64,000 bases of DNA from Cheilinus undulatus (taxonomy: Eukaryota > Chordata > Actinopteri > Labriformes > Labridae). The notes under the pieces were generated by a model. It was not told the origin of the DNA. It was given only the letters and a program-made list of their open reading frames with translations, and made no database searches. The position numbers and the translations under genes were made by a program. Below are positions 35,901 to 46,620 of this stretch, in pieces (the stretch's first letter is position 1; every line of letters starts with the position of its first letter). The DNA is taken from assembly GCF_018320785.1 (NCBI RefSeq), contig NC_054882.1:28028719-28092718 (forward strand), given 5' to 3'.

Positions 35901-38900
35901 TGGCGTTATCAAACCATTGTTTTCAGTCTGGTTTCTTGTAAATTTTTGACTTTTTGATAATGCTGTGTATTAATGACTTCAAAACTTGACATTTTTTAAA
36001 ATAATAATGTAAAAACGTACGACATATAAAGTGGGAAATTTCCAGGTTTTTTTCTTGTAAATTTGATACTTTTTAAACTCAGACATCCTGAGAAGGTTTC
36101 TTGTAAAAACACATTTTTAATGTAAAAAAAAAAAAAAAAAAAAGAAAAATTAAAGTTGCCTGTTTATTTTTTGTATCTTTTAGGTTGGCCCTTATAGAAC
36201 TAAATACATTTTAGCTCTAGAATTTTATTGGTGGACATCCCAATACTTCACTTATATATACTGTATATATTTATTATTACAGTGAAAATCAAGGTCAACA
36301 AATGACCATATATAGTTCTTTGCATGTTTATGGTAAAAAAAAAAAATCCATAGAGTATATGCATTTTTAAAAGTTAACGATGGAAAATAATCATATATAC
36401 ATTATAATGAGTATCTATTTGTACATTAAAAAGTTATTTAAATATGAAACATTAATTTTACAAGACATGGTGAGTTTGCCTTTAGATTGTTGTCTCTTTA
36501 AGCGGCAAGACATGATTGACTTCAGAATATTGTAATGAAGGTACCATCAGTTCTATTTTATAATTCAACAGCTAACCTAAAATAATCACAAATATTGAAT
36601 AACTAAGTAATTTTAGCACCAATGACTCTCACAATTAAAAATAAAAAAATAGTATATGCCTTTTAAGTGACTAAATTCACATATTTTTTTACTATTTATA
36701 CTATTTCCTTTTCAATACAGTTCAACCAGAAAACATAATAAAATGCACAAATATTAAATTTCTGAAAAAAGGCTCACAGTAAAAATAAAACTACTGTGTT
36801 TTATAAACCACTTAAGTAGAATTTAGCTGGTCTAAGGCTGTAAAACTCCTTAAAAAGATCACTCCCATATAAATACTTACACCCTAAAATTTTCAAAAAT
36901 AAATAAAATCTACCACTGGATCACTATTTTTTTACAAACCTGTGACAACATCTTACTTCAATGTAGAGAAATATTATTCTACATAATAATGAGTTATTTG
37001 CAAAGAAAATACCACTAGTAAAGCTGGCTAGATGAATTTGCCATATGTTTTAACACAGACAACATTTTAAAACCCCAAACAGGTGTATGTCCAACTATGG
37101 TTCCACTAATTTTTCTGCTAAAATTTCAGTAATTGCTACAAATCCAAACAAAACTTTAGCCCTAATGTTCACCTTTAAAAACTTTCATCAACTTAAAGTT
37201 AATTTTGATTTCATGGCCATTTTCCGTGACGTTGACTGCTAAAAAACATCATTCAAATGCCCATGTGACTTTTTTTTTGCTTGGTAGAATCGATAATGTT
37301 TAAAGAGAAAGAACAGAAATGTTGCCTTTTACCCAGTCATGGATTAATGCACAAATAAGATTCAAATACGAGCTTTCAAGTTGTTAAAAAAGACATACTG
37401 GTTGACACAAATATCAAGTGGGCAGAGTAGTAAAGGAAACATCAGGTATCAGAATTCACCAACCTAGAGAGTCAGGAACTGGAAAACCTCGACCAGTTTT
37501 ACTGCTTTTTTCTGGAAAACCAAACAGCAAGATCAAAATTAGTTAAAAAAGATAACTGAAACAAGAAATCAGAATCTCTACATGGAAACTAGTTAAATCC
37601 AACAGTGAGGATGCAATGTCTACATAAACACAATTAAAGAAAATGTGTTTACACAGTACAGACTTGACACAGATTAAAAATGGGCGTGTCTTAGAAGTGC
37701 TGGCAGTGAGATTTTATTGCCTTTATACTGAAACAGGCTTTTCAACAAACACCAGGGACAGGTGCTACATGGGGGTGGGAAAAAAAAGTAAAATATTCAG
37801 CCAATATATTGACTTACAAGAGCCAAAACACGTTATAGTAAGTTTCTAATACACACATTGTCAGAGCAAACATGCCTGTATTATACATGAGAAAATACAT
37901 ACTGCATTAACAAAGCAGCGCAGAAAATGTACAAGAGCACACAAACCTGAGCCGTAGCAGGCGTTGGCACACTCTTCCTTGGTGAGATAGTTGTTGAGAT
38001 TTTCCCTGCAGCCCCCAAATGTGAACTCCTCGCACTTCTCGGACGCAGCGTTATAATGCCAGCGAGGAAAGGCCCCACGGCACGGTCCGACCTTCTTTGG
38101 AGCCATGCAGTGGTCTGAGGGGAGACAGAATATGTATGTTCAATACAATTATTTGAGTTATTTTTACTTATTCTCCCTAAAAATGTGTGTCGACTTCAAA
38201 CTGTACCTGTAATGTCAGGGGGGAATTCTCTGACTTAGACACACAGTTTCAGTGTCTCCACAGTCTAAGAGTTAATGATTTAAGTTTCCCCTCACGCCAT
38301 GATTCATGCACAAAGTTCTAGTAAGAAAAGCAACCAACAGGGCTCAGTGTCAGGAATAATAGCCTACTTTAGTCAGTGATAGCATAGTGATAGTTATTCA
38401 AAACTGTCTTACATGTCACATACCGATACCTCCCTAATGGGTCAGCACTCTTGGTGTTTTTCTGGTACAGTAATGCTCTTCCACTGTCAATAGCTGGATA
38501 AGGTACAAAATAACACATACATACCATCCTACATTTGTGGCACCCTTCTGTTGGGGTACCTACTGTACCTATCTCGCCCTATATGATAGCGTTAAGACTT
38601 ACTTATATGAACAACAGGAGAAGCGCTTTCTTTTTTTTTTTCCATTTTTGTTGTTTAGTAGACACAGAAAGGACAAAATGGGCAGAGCCAAATGATCTGA
38701 TTTCTTAACAGAGCCACAATTCCCATCACTAAGAGCAAGGCTGGGTGGACTTTGGCAGTGGAAACACAAGTAATGTTAAACTACTGTACTGAACCAAACC
38801 AGACTTCTTGGTGGAAGCTCACTGGCTCTAACACACCTAACAATGTTATTCTTGTTATAATGCATAAAACACAGTCTTAATAACTATTAGTCGTCCTGTC

Positions 38901-41900
38901 TGATATCTGAATAAGGAAGTGGTGAGATTTTTTTTGTGTTTTTTCTTAACTTCCTACTTTTGTTGTCTGTCTTGTGAGTTTCAGACACATAATTACACAC
39001 AAAAAATGCTCTTCATAGAGAAATGTTTCTGAGAAACAAGAGCTGATGTGTTTAGATAGACAGAGAGTGCTTTTAAGGGGATGTGAAACGTCTGTCTGTG
39101 GTTGATGAAACATATTCCGAGCACCACCAGAGTGCTCACATACACAATGGCTATTTCAAGACAATACAAGTACAAGAGCGGAAATTATAAATGCAACTAG
39201 TTCTCATGGTACCACTTCTTACTGTTTTCTATGAATAGTTGTATTTTTACTAAGGCTGAAGGATATGGACCAAAATTACTATTTTTTTAAGCTGGGTGAA
39301 GACGCATATTATATATCTTTATGATTTTTTTCTGTCACAGTATCAAAATTATATACTTTGATGCAACACTAGTAAAACAAACCATATCAAAGCAGTTAGA
39401 TATCACAACAACAAAAACATAAAGTGCCAGACAACAAATGCTTCATCACCAGAAATTGCAGACAAACTCCCTAACATTGTCCAAAATGAACAAAAAACAC
39501 CACCAACATTGCCATATAATGATGTAAAAAATCTACAGTAATATATACCATATATTTCAAAATGCAGAAATCTGTTACTTTAATGATTATTCTGTAATAT
39601 CAAAAAGTACAGAAACTTAATGATCTTGGTAAAATTGTTAACAGTAAAAGAAAGTAAGCAAGATCTAAACTGCACACAAACACTGGAAGCATTGGGAGAG
39701 TGGGTGGAGTTGCTAAGGACTGCCAGTTTCACCCATTTTCCAAACATTGCCAATGTATTTACACAGTGCAACACTTAAGCAATTTTCTAATATAAATGAA
39801 AACACAAATTTACCCAACATTGGGCATTGATGACTTGTTGCACAAACATGTATGAGGATTTTAAAATTTGTATTAATAATAAAGAAATAAAATTCTAACT
39901 CCTATCTGAATAACTTTGATATACCTTTGATTAAAAATCCCTCCTTATTGGCTATACTACCAGGTAATGTTGAAATATCAAAACATAAAAAACTCTGGTG
40001 GTGCCATTTAGCTCTGATGACTAGTTACAGGGTTACTTTTGGAAATCATCCAATATCACCACTTTTAAGGGTATGAGTGGATAATTTATAGTGGCTTATG
40101 AATGAGGCTATTACCGTACTCATTGGAAGGATACATATTGTATAATCTGCTTGGATTTCCTGGGGTTTATGTTTTTGCTCCTTTCTCCTATCTGGATTAA
40201 ATTGAGCATTACTGCTAGATGACTGACTTTTTCTTTTTAATAGAAAAACATACATATCTGAGCAAGATGTGAAGTAACATTACATTTATGAAAATGGTTG
40301 TAAAAAGATAGCTGATACCTCCCTGTAAATGTGTTAACACACATATTAATTAAAAAAATGATATGACCTCATTTCAGATAGAAACATTTTCACAGATGTT
40401 AATGCGGTGCAGTTGGCCAAGTGGTTTGGGGTGCATCCTGTGTATGCGGTTGGCCCGGGTTTTAATCTGTCATGTGGCACTTTATGCATGTCTCTCCCCA
40501 GCTCTCTTATCCCTGTTTCTGATTCTATCCACTTTGTCAATAAAGGCATAAAAAGCCCCAAAATACAGTCTTTAAAAAAAAAAAAAAAAGAAAGAAACGT
40601 TGCAGTAAGTAGTTTTTAGCATAAACATTTTTCCTGCACATTAGCCCTGTTTTTTTCCTTGCAAATTTACATCAGTTATATTATTAATGATACTGTCTTA
40701 CCCTGCATTTCACTTCATAAAATATGTATACAGCTTGAAAAGTCAGAATAGGGCCAAGTAGAGGTGGAAAGTAACTAATTAGATTTACTCCGATGAGCAG
40801 ATGGCCTAGTGGTTTGTGGCGCGCCCCATGTACGTGGGCGGCCTGGGTTCGAGTCTGGCCTGTGACCCTTTCCCATCGCATGGCTCTCCCTGCTCTCTCA
40901 TCCCTATTTCCGACTCTGTCCACGGTCCTCCTCTGTCAAAATGAAAAAGCCCAAAATAAATCTTAAAAAAAGATAAAAAATTTACACAGCCTACTGTAAC
41001 TGAGTAGTTTTTTGGGTACTTGGACTTTTTTGAATACATTTTGAAATCTGCACTTAATTCTAATTAAGGAAGTTTTAACCAGAGTAACTGTACTTTAACT
41101 TTGAGTATTGATATATCAGGGTTAAATATTTCAGTTAAAAAGTGTAATTTTAACTCCATACTGAGTGAAATGGTGTTTTGTGTTGTCAGAGTTATTTGAC
41201 AGTGTTTATCCACCAGTGTTAGTTCACCCCTGTAAAGAGTTAACTGATCTAATCTTTGCCCCCTGCCATTTCAATCCTTGGGGGATGTGTGGGTGGAGTT
41301 CCCCATTATGCCCTTGGGCTAAGTGTTTTATACGTGTGTAATTGTGTTTACATGCTGCCTGCTGTACAGTGATCTCTGCTGGGGTTCTTTTGCTCATGTT
41401 TCTGGTGGATTATTGTTATTTTAGATGCAAGACACATTTGCAACATGAGTGGAGTTATCCACTGGGTTAGAGTTCCTATCTGTAACTTTGAAGGACACTT
41501 AGTGCATATTCTTCATCTGTATGCATTGCCTTGCTATGAGGCTGACTCTCTGCTTTGGTCTTGCTAGAGGAGAGCCACCCTTTCACAGATTTTCAAGAGT
41601 TACTGCAGCTCTGTCATATTATAAAATATATAACACTTTCAAAAGTGTAGTTTAACTTTGTGTGGCATGGACCAACAAAGACACTTTTAAAGTATTAAAT
41701 AGAACTATGTAAATTCAGTTAATGCTGTCAAATTCTCTGTATTTTAATGTATTTTAGAGGTGCAACTTTACCTGAACGGCCTAACTGGAGATCTGTTCTC
41801 TTGATAATCTTGTTGATCTTGTCAATAAGGAAAAATCCAGTTTCAATGTTCAACGTTTTACTTTTACTTGAGTAGATATATAGATCTATACTTTAACTTT

Positions 41901-44900
41901 TACTACAGTAAAATTTAACCAAAGTAACTGTACTTTACCATAGTTGTAGTAGAGTACAATAGTTGTGTACTTCTCCCACCTCTGGTGTCTAGTCCTAATT
42001 CTAACTCTTCTTTATTGCACTAGAAATGGGGCAGCATTGACATGTAGAGTCACCTCCATTGAAACTCATTCCTCACACTATTCATTGCTGTTAATGAGTA
42101 ACTGAACCACAGATTAGTTAAAAGTCTTTTTAGTCCAACACTCAATCAGCAACATACAAACACAACCATGAGAAAAAAAGCATTGAAAACAATAAAACTC
42201 AAAGACTTTTAATCAATACAGAGGAGGATCATGGCTGCGACACGCCGTTTTGTTTGTGCAATCAGGCTGAAACCAGACTGACAGGTTTTGTTGAGTCGGG
42301 GGAGGAGAGAGTGGGATGGTAGGAAAAAAGTAACTGCACTACTCACTTCCGTTTTCAGGAGAAACTACAGACATAAATGTTCAACACGGCTTCACCACAG
42401 CTTTCTGTGAGGTTTATTAATGGACGTGACTTTGACACTGAACGTGACAGCAGGGATAACATTTAATAAACTGCTGTTCTAAGACAAAAAGCTTTTAAAA
42501 GATTACACTGACAGGGAAGCTGGTCTAATCTTCTTATAACATGAGTTTTTATCTCTCTATCTTCACACTGTGTCGTCATTCAGTCCAAAGAAATCAGGCG
42601 AGCATGCCTAGACAGGTTTGATCACAACTAACAAGGAAAAGCTCACCAGTGATAAAAACTGAACCAAGTTCTTAAGAACTACGAAAAAAAGTTATGAAAC
42701 AAAGTGCTTAAAAATTAGGCGCACAGTGCATCATCTTTCCTTAACTCCTGCATGTCCAAACATTAAACATAAGGCAGGCAGTTGCCTCTGAATAAGCAGA
42801 CAGAAATGTCAAACACCTACAGTGGACACATGACTCATGTTTACTCCTGAAACTGAACCATTACTTCTGACAAATTCTCTCTCTTTGAATGTTTACAGAG
42901 AAACGCTCCAATCTACAGGAGATAATAAAATTCACAAGGTCAGATTAGCTGGCTTTTATGTGGGGAACACACGTTTTATTCTCATTCAATGTTTTATCAT
43001 TGTTTAAGCTCAGGTATACATTTTTCTAATTCATACCTTGACTCCGAGTTTTATTTCATTTCTTCTTCATACCTTTGATAAATTATATTTTTCTTTTTTA
43101 CACGTTTAAAGTTTATCTATTTCCATCAACTCATGCTATTTCCTGTCTTTCTGTTTTTATGTGAAGCAGTTTGATCAGCAAGCCTTTTAATATGACATTT
43201 ATAACCTGTGTATATAGTTTATATATAAAGGGCCTTTTTATTGAAATCTCAGCTTAGTTGAGTTGGCTGATGTTGAATGACTCTAGGACAGCGTTACTCA
43301 ACCCTGCTCAAACAAAGAGTCAAATTGTTGAAAAACACATTTGCAAGAGCCACAATCAAAGTGGTAAAAAGTGGCAAAAATGGGTTAAAGTGACAATAAA
43401 ACTAAGTTGGAGGAGGCAAAATAATCAAAAAGCAGCAAAAAAGGGTGAAAATGGGCAAAATTTGCCAAATACTGGGTGAAAATAGAAAAACATGGGGAGA
43501 AAAAGTGGCAAAAAGGGCAGAAAGTGACAAAAAAATGAGTTACAGGTGGTAAAATGGTCAAAAGTGGTAAAAACATGACAAGAAAATGAGTGGAAAGTGG
43601 CTAAAATGGGCAAAAAGCAGCACAGAGTGGCAAAATTTTTGGCAAAAAGTGGCATTTGGTGGCAAAAGGCATCCTAAATAGGGGTAAAGTGGCAAAAAGA
43701 GTTGACATAAGTGGGCTTAAAGCAGTAAAAATAGATTCAAAATGGCAAAAATTTTAAAATAAGGGCAATGGAAATATACAAACAAATGTAAAAGTTGACA
43801 ATTAAAGCCACCTGATTAAAGTGGGAAACAAACTGATTAATGTGACTTGCAATGGATAATTTCTGAGATCAAAGTTTCCCTTTATTTGAAGGTTTTCTGG
43901 GGGAATAATATTTCAAATTAAGACATAAAAGTGCCACAAATGATCACAAAAGACCCTCATGTGGCTCAAGAGCCACAGGTTGAGTATCAATGCTCTAGGA
44001 TAAGTCTGCTGTCATGCAATCCATGTTGAGAAAGAAAATAAGGATGTATAAATTCCAGGGCTATCAAGATTAATCTAGTTAATTGCGATTAATCCATAAT
44101 TAGTGAGCTAATTTTTAAGTCACGATTAATTGCATGATTTATTGTCCCTTTCAACACACTATGGATAAGCTGTATCAGTGTCTCCCTGCAGCCACAGTGA
44201 CGGAAAATATGTCCACCACTGCAACTTAGTGTCCCATTTTACTGTAAAAAAATTTAGTCAGAAATACACATTCATACAGTCCATAACACATTCCTTTTCC
44301 TGTGGTTAAGTTCATGTCATAATCTTCTATCTAAGTGGGTCTGTATCCAAACAGGAAGTCAATGACCTTTAGTTAAAACAGCAGACAAAATGACAAAAAT
44401 AATTTAAAATGCACAATGGTGCAATTTTAAAATCTGATTAAAAGGGTGCATTTATTTACAATTAACTACAGAAATTTAGAGATTTATCATGATTAAAAAT
44501 TTTGACAGCCCTAATAAATTCACATATGATGAAAATGCAGCTGCAAACTTACGCTCAGACTGCTCCGGAGTCAGGACCAAGACGGTGACCTTGGTGGAGT
44601 CAAACTGGCCGATCGTGTCTGTGACGGTCAGCTGGAACTTGTACACTCCTGATGTCAGATTGGACACCTCAATTTGGTCCTCAAAGGAGGTTTTCTAAAA
44701 GGAATAGAGGGGCATATTTTCAGACTCCACACAGATGAACTTTCCATATATAACTAAGATTTTAAAGGGGAAATTCAATAGACGCTCCCAAGGAAGAACT
44801 GACTTGCACTGCAGTCTCTTCACTCACCTCAATGACAGCATAAGGGTATGTGGTGAGCATTTGCCACTGGTAGGACACGATCCCTTTGTCATCTTTGCTC

Positions 44901-46620
44901 GCCATACCATTCAGCATCAGAGTGTCCTGTGGTTGGACCACACGGTCCTGACCTCCGTTTGCAATAGGTGGATGGTCTGATTCATCTGTAAAGACATTGC
45001 CGTGTTAATGTAAATCACTGAAACACACTCCATTTTAAATTTTTACACGAGTAAACAAAGTTGATTGGAACTCCTTAGGAGGCAGAGGGGGGGAACAGAA
45101 ACCTGAAGCAGGGGTCATAATGGCCCTGCATGTGTGAACATGCTGAACAGAGGGTTTCTGCCCTAAATCTGCAGCCTCATGTATCCTCATTACAAACCAT
45201 CTTAAAACCACTGAAGCAATTTGGAACAATTCTTGATGTTAATGAGGCAAAATATTTATTTAATTGTGAGAGTACATTATATTGTGTAGATTAGAGAAGA
45301 AAATGTAGACTCTGCAGCAATATTCATTCGAGGTTATCCCTAACCAAAAATGTAGGTTATGATTTAATCATCCAGTATCAGTAACCACTGATCCTACAGA
45401 TAGTGTCCATTACCACAGCGGTTCCCTGCCTTTTTGACTTAAGCCCCCTCCCCCCAGTTGTCTAAGTATCTAAATAAAAGACCCACTTGACAATTGTACA
45501 CATCAATTTCAATTGTTTTTATAAACAAAACCCCAATATGATAGGCCAACACACACCTGTTCCTGCAAAAGGATCTATGTAAAAACTACCAATTATTATA
45601 ATGGCATATAAAGACTAATAAATACTTCAATAAATAGAGACTGTTAATTTTTTCAGAAAAAAAAAAAAAATCAAAATTCCCAATTTTAATTTTTCAAGAA
45701 AACAGATTTTTCCCCTTTTGCAAGACTGGAAATTTGTGATTTTAAAACCTGACATTTTTGAGTTTCTAATGTCAACATTTAAGACTTTATAAACTTGGAA
45801 ATTTCAGGCTTTTTCTTGTAAATTTAAGACTTTTCAAGCAATGAAATACTGAGTTGTTTTTTTTTTTAATACATGACTTTATAATATTAAAAATGTATCC
45901 CCCCAAATTTTCACTTCGCTTTAAAGAAAAATCCTCTTTTTTTCCTTTTTGCTTTATGGTGGCCCTAATACACCGCCATACGTTGTTTCTAATCATGACT
46001 TACTTATATTTTTAAAAATATATCTCATTTTGACAAGACCAGGGCAGACAGGGCAGACAGGGCAGACACTCCCCTGAAATCTTCGGTGCCCGGACCCCCA
46101 GGTTGGGACCCAGTGCCTTATTAAAACAGGGGAAAGCCCTGAATACATCTGTCAATGGAGCTTTTTGACACACGTTTTTGAAAACGCGCATTAAAGAACT
46201 TCTTGTCTTACTTGGAGGATTATCCACTTGAAGATAGCTCTCATAAACAGAGCCCAGGATGTAATTCATGTATCCTTTCTTCCTGACAAAGCGGCACACG
46301 TATTTCTTTTTGTAGAGACAGTCAAACAGAAAGCAGGAGTTGACCAAACCCTCCTGGGATCCTTTCTCCATTAAGGCGACGTTACACCTTGACTCTTTGC
46401 AGCACGCGCTGACGCAGTCCTTGTATCGCTCCAGTTTCGGTGATGAAATGAAGGTGGCCCCGTCTTTCACAGACTCATCGGCATCGAGAACAAAATCCTC
46501 CTTACCCGACTTAAACTGTGCCAAACATTCCTCACCCACCTCCTGGCCAGAAGCGGAGTGTCGCAGCAGCATTAGGAGCAACACACACGCTCCATATTGT
46601 CCTCTGAGGAGGGAAAACAT
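32734..46620 (-). CDS. spint1: Kunitz-type protease inhibitor 1 (HAI-1), complete gene
   Basis: Ten coding exons (listed separately) join with consistent splice phases into 1,524 nt, 507 codons plus stop; human HAI-1 is 513 or 529 residues. Order: signal peptide (about 1-25), MANSC domain (about 30-130), PKD-like domain (about 140-235), Kunitz 1 (about 238-290), a 16-residue cassette (293-308), LDL-receptor class A (about 310-350), Kunitz 2 (about 371-424), transmembrane helix (about 448-471) and a short cytoplasmic tail ending RLVYNSTTKPI, like the human tail. MANSC plus LDLa identify SPINT1 rather than SPINT2. HAI-1 is an epithelial membrane inhibitor of matriptase, hepsin and HGF activator, and in fish it maintains epidermal integrity. 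Fish often have two copies (a and b); which one this is cannot be said. The start is the first in-frame ATG (46620), followed at once by a hydrophobic signal sequence. Confidence 0.95.
33073..33132 (-). CDS. spint1: spint1 coding exon 9: juxtamembrane stalk
   Basis: A 60-nt exon, phase 1 to 1, encoding KDVFARQREFERRVSESET, with a CTTGCAG acceptor and a GTACAT donor. It corresponds to the human stalk that starts KKDVFGLRRE, just outside the membrane, where the ectodomain is shed. Confidence 0.88.
34118..34288 (-). CDS. spint1: spint1 coding exon 8: Kunitz domain 2
   Basis: A 171-nt exon, phase 1 to 1, holding a full Kunitz/BPTI domain with all six cysteines: RCTEVPDTGSC, RETITKWYYNPIHQSC, FRFNYGGC, SC and KVC. 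The reactive-site P1 residue, after the second cysteine, is arginine (GSC-R-E), suited to trypsin-like serine proteases. As I recall, human Kunitz 2 has lysine there. Confidence 0.95.
34404..34454 (-). CDS. spint1: spint1 coding exon 7: linker before Kunitz 2
   Basis: A 51-nt exon, phase 1 to 1, encoding DNKFRILLTIPVDEQK. It corresponds in position to the human linker (FDELQRIHFPSDK) between LDLa and Kunitz 2. Acceptor TTCTTTAG, donor GTGATT. Confidence 0.85.
34576..34707 (-). CDS. spint1: spint1 coding exon 6: LDL-receptor class A domain
   Basis: A 132-nt exon, phase 1 to 1. It contains CTTEQFTCDNGCCLDPGLEC followed by DSTPQCSDGSDEQKC: six-cysteine LDLa spacing with the acidic calcium-binding DxSDE-type motif. 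In HAI-1 this domain lies between the Kunitz domains and affects their orientation and inhibitory strength. Confidence 0.95.
35464..36230 (+). mobile_element. hAT-type element, truncated right end
   Basis: It starts CAGTGGTTCCCAACCTTTTT, the terminus of hAT elements of the Charlie-like kind. Internally it has GGGACTGAGCAATGAGGAAG, also present at 58769-58790 and, inverted, in the element at 55909-57296. The right inverted terminus is missing; similarity to the copy at 45416-46115 fades around 36230. An A-run of about 20 lies near 36122-36142. It lies in a spint1 intron. Confidence 0.65.
36231..37463. other. AT-rich spint1 intron, nothing recognised
   Basis: Very AT-rich DNA between the LDLa exon and the 48-nt cassette exon. 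No repeat boundary or extra exon with coherent splice sites was found. Confidence 0.45.
37464..37511 (-). CDS. spint1: spint1 coding exon 5: 16-codon cassette
   Basis: A 48-nt exon, phase 1 to 1, encoding about 16 residues (KSSKTGRGFPVPDSL in part) right after Kunitz 1. It has a TTTTTTCTGG-flanked acceptor (TTTTCCAG) and a GTTGGT donor. Its length, symmetric phase and position match the alternatively used 16-residue segment that separates human HAI-1B from HAI-1. Skipping it keeps the frame: exon 4 ends in phase 1 and exon 6 begins in phase 1. Whether it is constitutive or alternative here is not visible from DNA. Confidence 0.78.
   Translation of the reverse strand, partial: KKAVKLVEVFQFLTL
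37947..38114 (-). CDS. spint1: spint1 coding exon 4: Kunitz domain 1
   Basis: A 168-nt exon, phase 1 to 1, with a complete six-cysteine Kunitz domain: HCMAPKKVGPC, RGAFPRWHYNAASEKC, EEFTFGGC, EEC and NAC. P1 is arginine (GPC-R-GAFPRW), as in human Kunitz 1 (GRC-R-GSFPRW), the domain chiefly responsible for inhibiting matriptase and HGF activator. Acceptor CCCCTCAG, donor GTTTGT. Confidence 0.96.
38115..40403. other. spint1 intron, nothing firmly recognised
   Basis: The first part of the large intron upstream of Kunitz 1. A segment near 39250-39370 has the look of a diverged MITE, but no ends could be set. Confidence 0.4.
40404..40590 (+). repeat. tRNA-derived SINE
   Basis: It has an A-box-like TTGGCCAAGTGG (about 40413) and a degenerate B-box (GGGTTTTAATCTG, about 40457). 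The body includes CTCTTATCCCTGTTTCTGAT and AATAAAGGCATAAAA, and it ends in a run of about 17 A. The family is the same as at 40791-40981 and 47460-47580. Confidence 0.8.
40760..41983. mobile_element. DNA transposon with AGAGGTGG termini
   Basis: The left end is AGAGGTGGAAAGTAACTAA and the right end, inverted, is AGAGGTGGGAGAAGTACAC. Near both ends occur repeated AGTAACTGTACTTTA motifs, the hallmark of a fish DNA-transposon family rich in 'gtactt/aagtac'. A SINE has inserted near its left end (40791-40981). No exact target duplication was found. Confidence 0.6.
40791..40981 (+). repeat. tRNA-derived SINE, well preserved
   Basis: The A-box (TGGCCTAGTGG, 40802-40812) and B-box (GGGTTCGAGTCTGG, about 40845-40858) of a tRNA-like head are intact. 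The body has CTCATCCCTATTTCCGACTC and the tail AGCCCAAAATAAATCTTAAA. It is better preserved than the copy at 40404-40590, so it is probably the younger. It is inserted in the AGAGGTGG element. Confidence 0.85.
41984..43280. other. spint1 intron, nothing recognised
   Basis: Intron DNA between two mobile elements. No exon with coherent splice phase, and no repeat termini. Confidence 0.45.
43289..43992. mobile_element. hAT MITE with exact 8-bp target duplication
   Basis: 704 bp flanked by identical CTCTAGGA repeats (43281-43288 and 43993-44000), the 8-bp duplication of hAT insertions. The inverted ends are CAGCGTTACTCAACC and, from the other side, CATTGATACTCAACC. The interior is a purine-rich array of degenerate GTGGCAAAAA/GGGCAAAA units (about 43360-43760). 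There is no coding capacity. It lies in a spint1 intron. Confidence 0.88.
44056..44513. mobile_element. hAT MITE with exact 8-bp target duplication
   Basis: 458 bp flanked by identical ATAAATTC repeats (44048-44055 and 44514-44521). The left end is CAGGGCTATCAAGATTAATC; the right end, inverted, is TAGGGCTGTCAAAATTTTTA. It is the GATTAA-rich family common in fish. It sits 63 bp from the previous hAT element and 32 bp downstream (minus strand) of the donor of spint1 exon 3. Confidence 0.88.
44553..44694 (-). CDS. spint1: spint1 coding exon 3: PKD-like domain, second half
   Basis: A 142-nt exon (phase 0 in, phase 1 out). It encodes FEDQIEVSNLTSGVYKFQLT, then VTDTIGQFDSTKVTVLVLTP: the G-x-Y-x-F-x-L-x-V-x-D pattern of the final strands of a PKD beta-sandwich. 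It has a possible N-glycosylation site (NLT). Acceptor TTTTAG, donor GTAAGT. Confidence 0.92.
44828..44985 (-). CDS. spint1: spint1 coding exon 2: PKD-like domain, first half
   Basis: A 158-nt exon (phase 1 in, phase 0 out) encoding HPPIANGGQDRVVQPQDTLM, then LNGMASKDDKGIVSYQWQ, the P-x-A-x-A-G and S-D...I-x-x-Y-x-W features of PKD domains. Acceptor TTTACAG, donor GTGAGT. In HAI-1 this region is an internal domain that packs against Kunitz 1. Confidence 0.92.
45416..46115. mobile_element. hAT-type element in spint1 intron 1
   Basis: The left end is CAGCGGTTCCCTGCC; the right end, inverted, is CACTGGGTCCCAACC. The flanking 8-mers CATTACCA and CCTTATTA match at 5 of 8, a decayed target duplication. 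The right end carries three tandem CAGGGCAGA units (about 46040-46068). It is related to the elements at 35464, 55909 and 58326. It lies just downstream (minus strand) of the exon 1 donor. Confidence 0.7.
46212..46620 (-). CDS. spint1: spint1 coding exon 1: signal peptide and MANSC domain
   Basis: A 409-nt exon from the ATG (46620-46618, A at -3) to a GTAAGA donor. It begins MFSLLRGQYGACVLLLMLLR, a clear signal peptide, with predicted cleavage near SASGQ. The cysteine pattern EEC, DCVSACCKESRC, SCFLFDC and YVC is the MANSC module found at the N-terminus of HAI-1, LRP11 and MANSC1. The upstream in-frame region has no ATG. The reading frame continues beyond the donor to a stop at 46012. Confidence 0.95.

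Noticed and set aside
40791..40981. Possible tRNA gene (A- and B-box)
   Set aside because: The boxes sit in a tRNA-derived SINE with an unrelated body and A-rich tail, and a second copy of the body lies nearby at 40404.
43289..43992. Regular short repeats suggesting an array such as CRISPR
   Set aside because: Units are degenerate, without constant spacers, in a vertebrate intron, and enclosed by hAT termini and target duplications.
32734..46620. SPINT2 as the identity of the Kunitz gene
   Set aside because: The gene has a MANSC domain, a PKD-like domain and an LDLa domain, which SPINT2 lacks.
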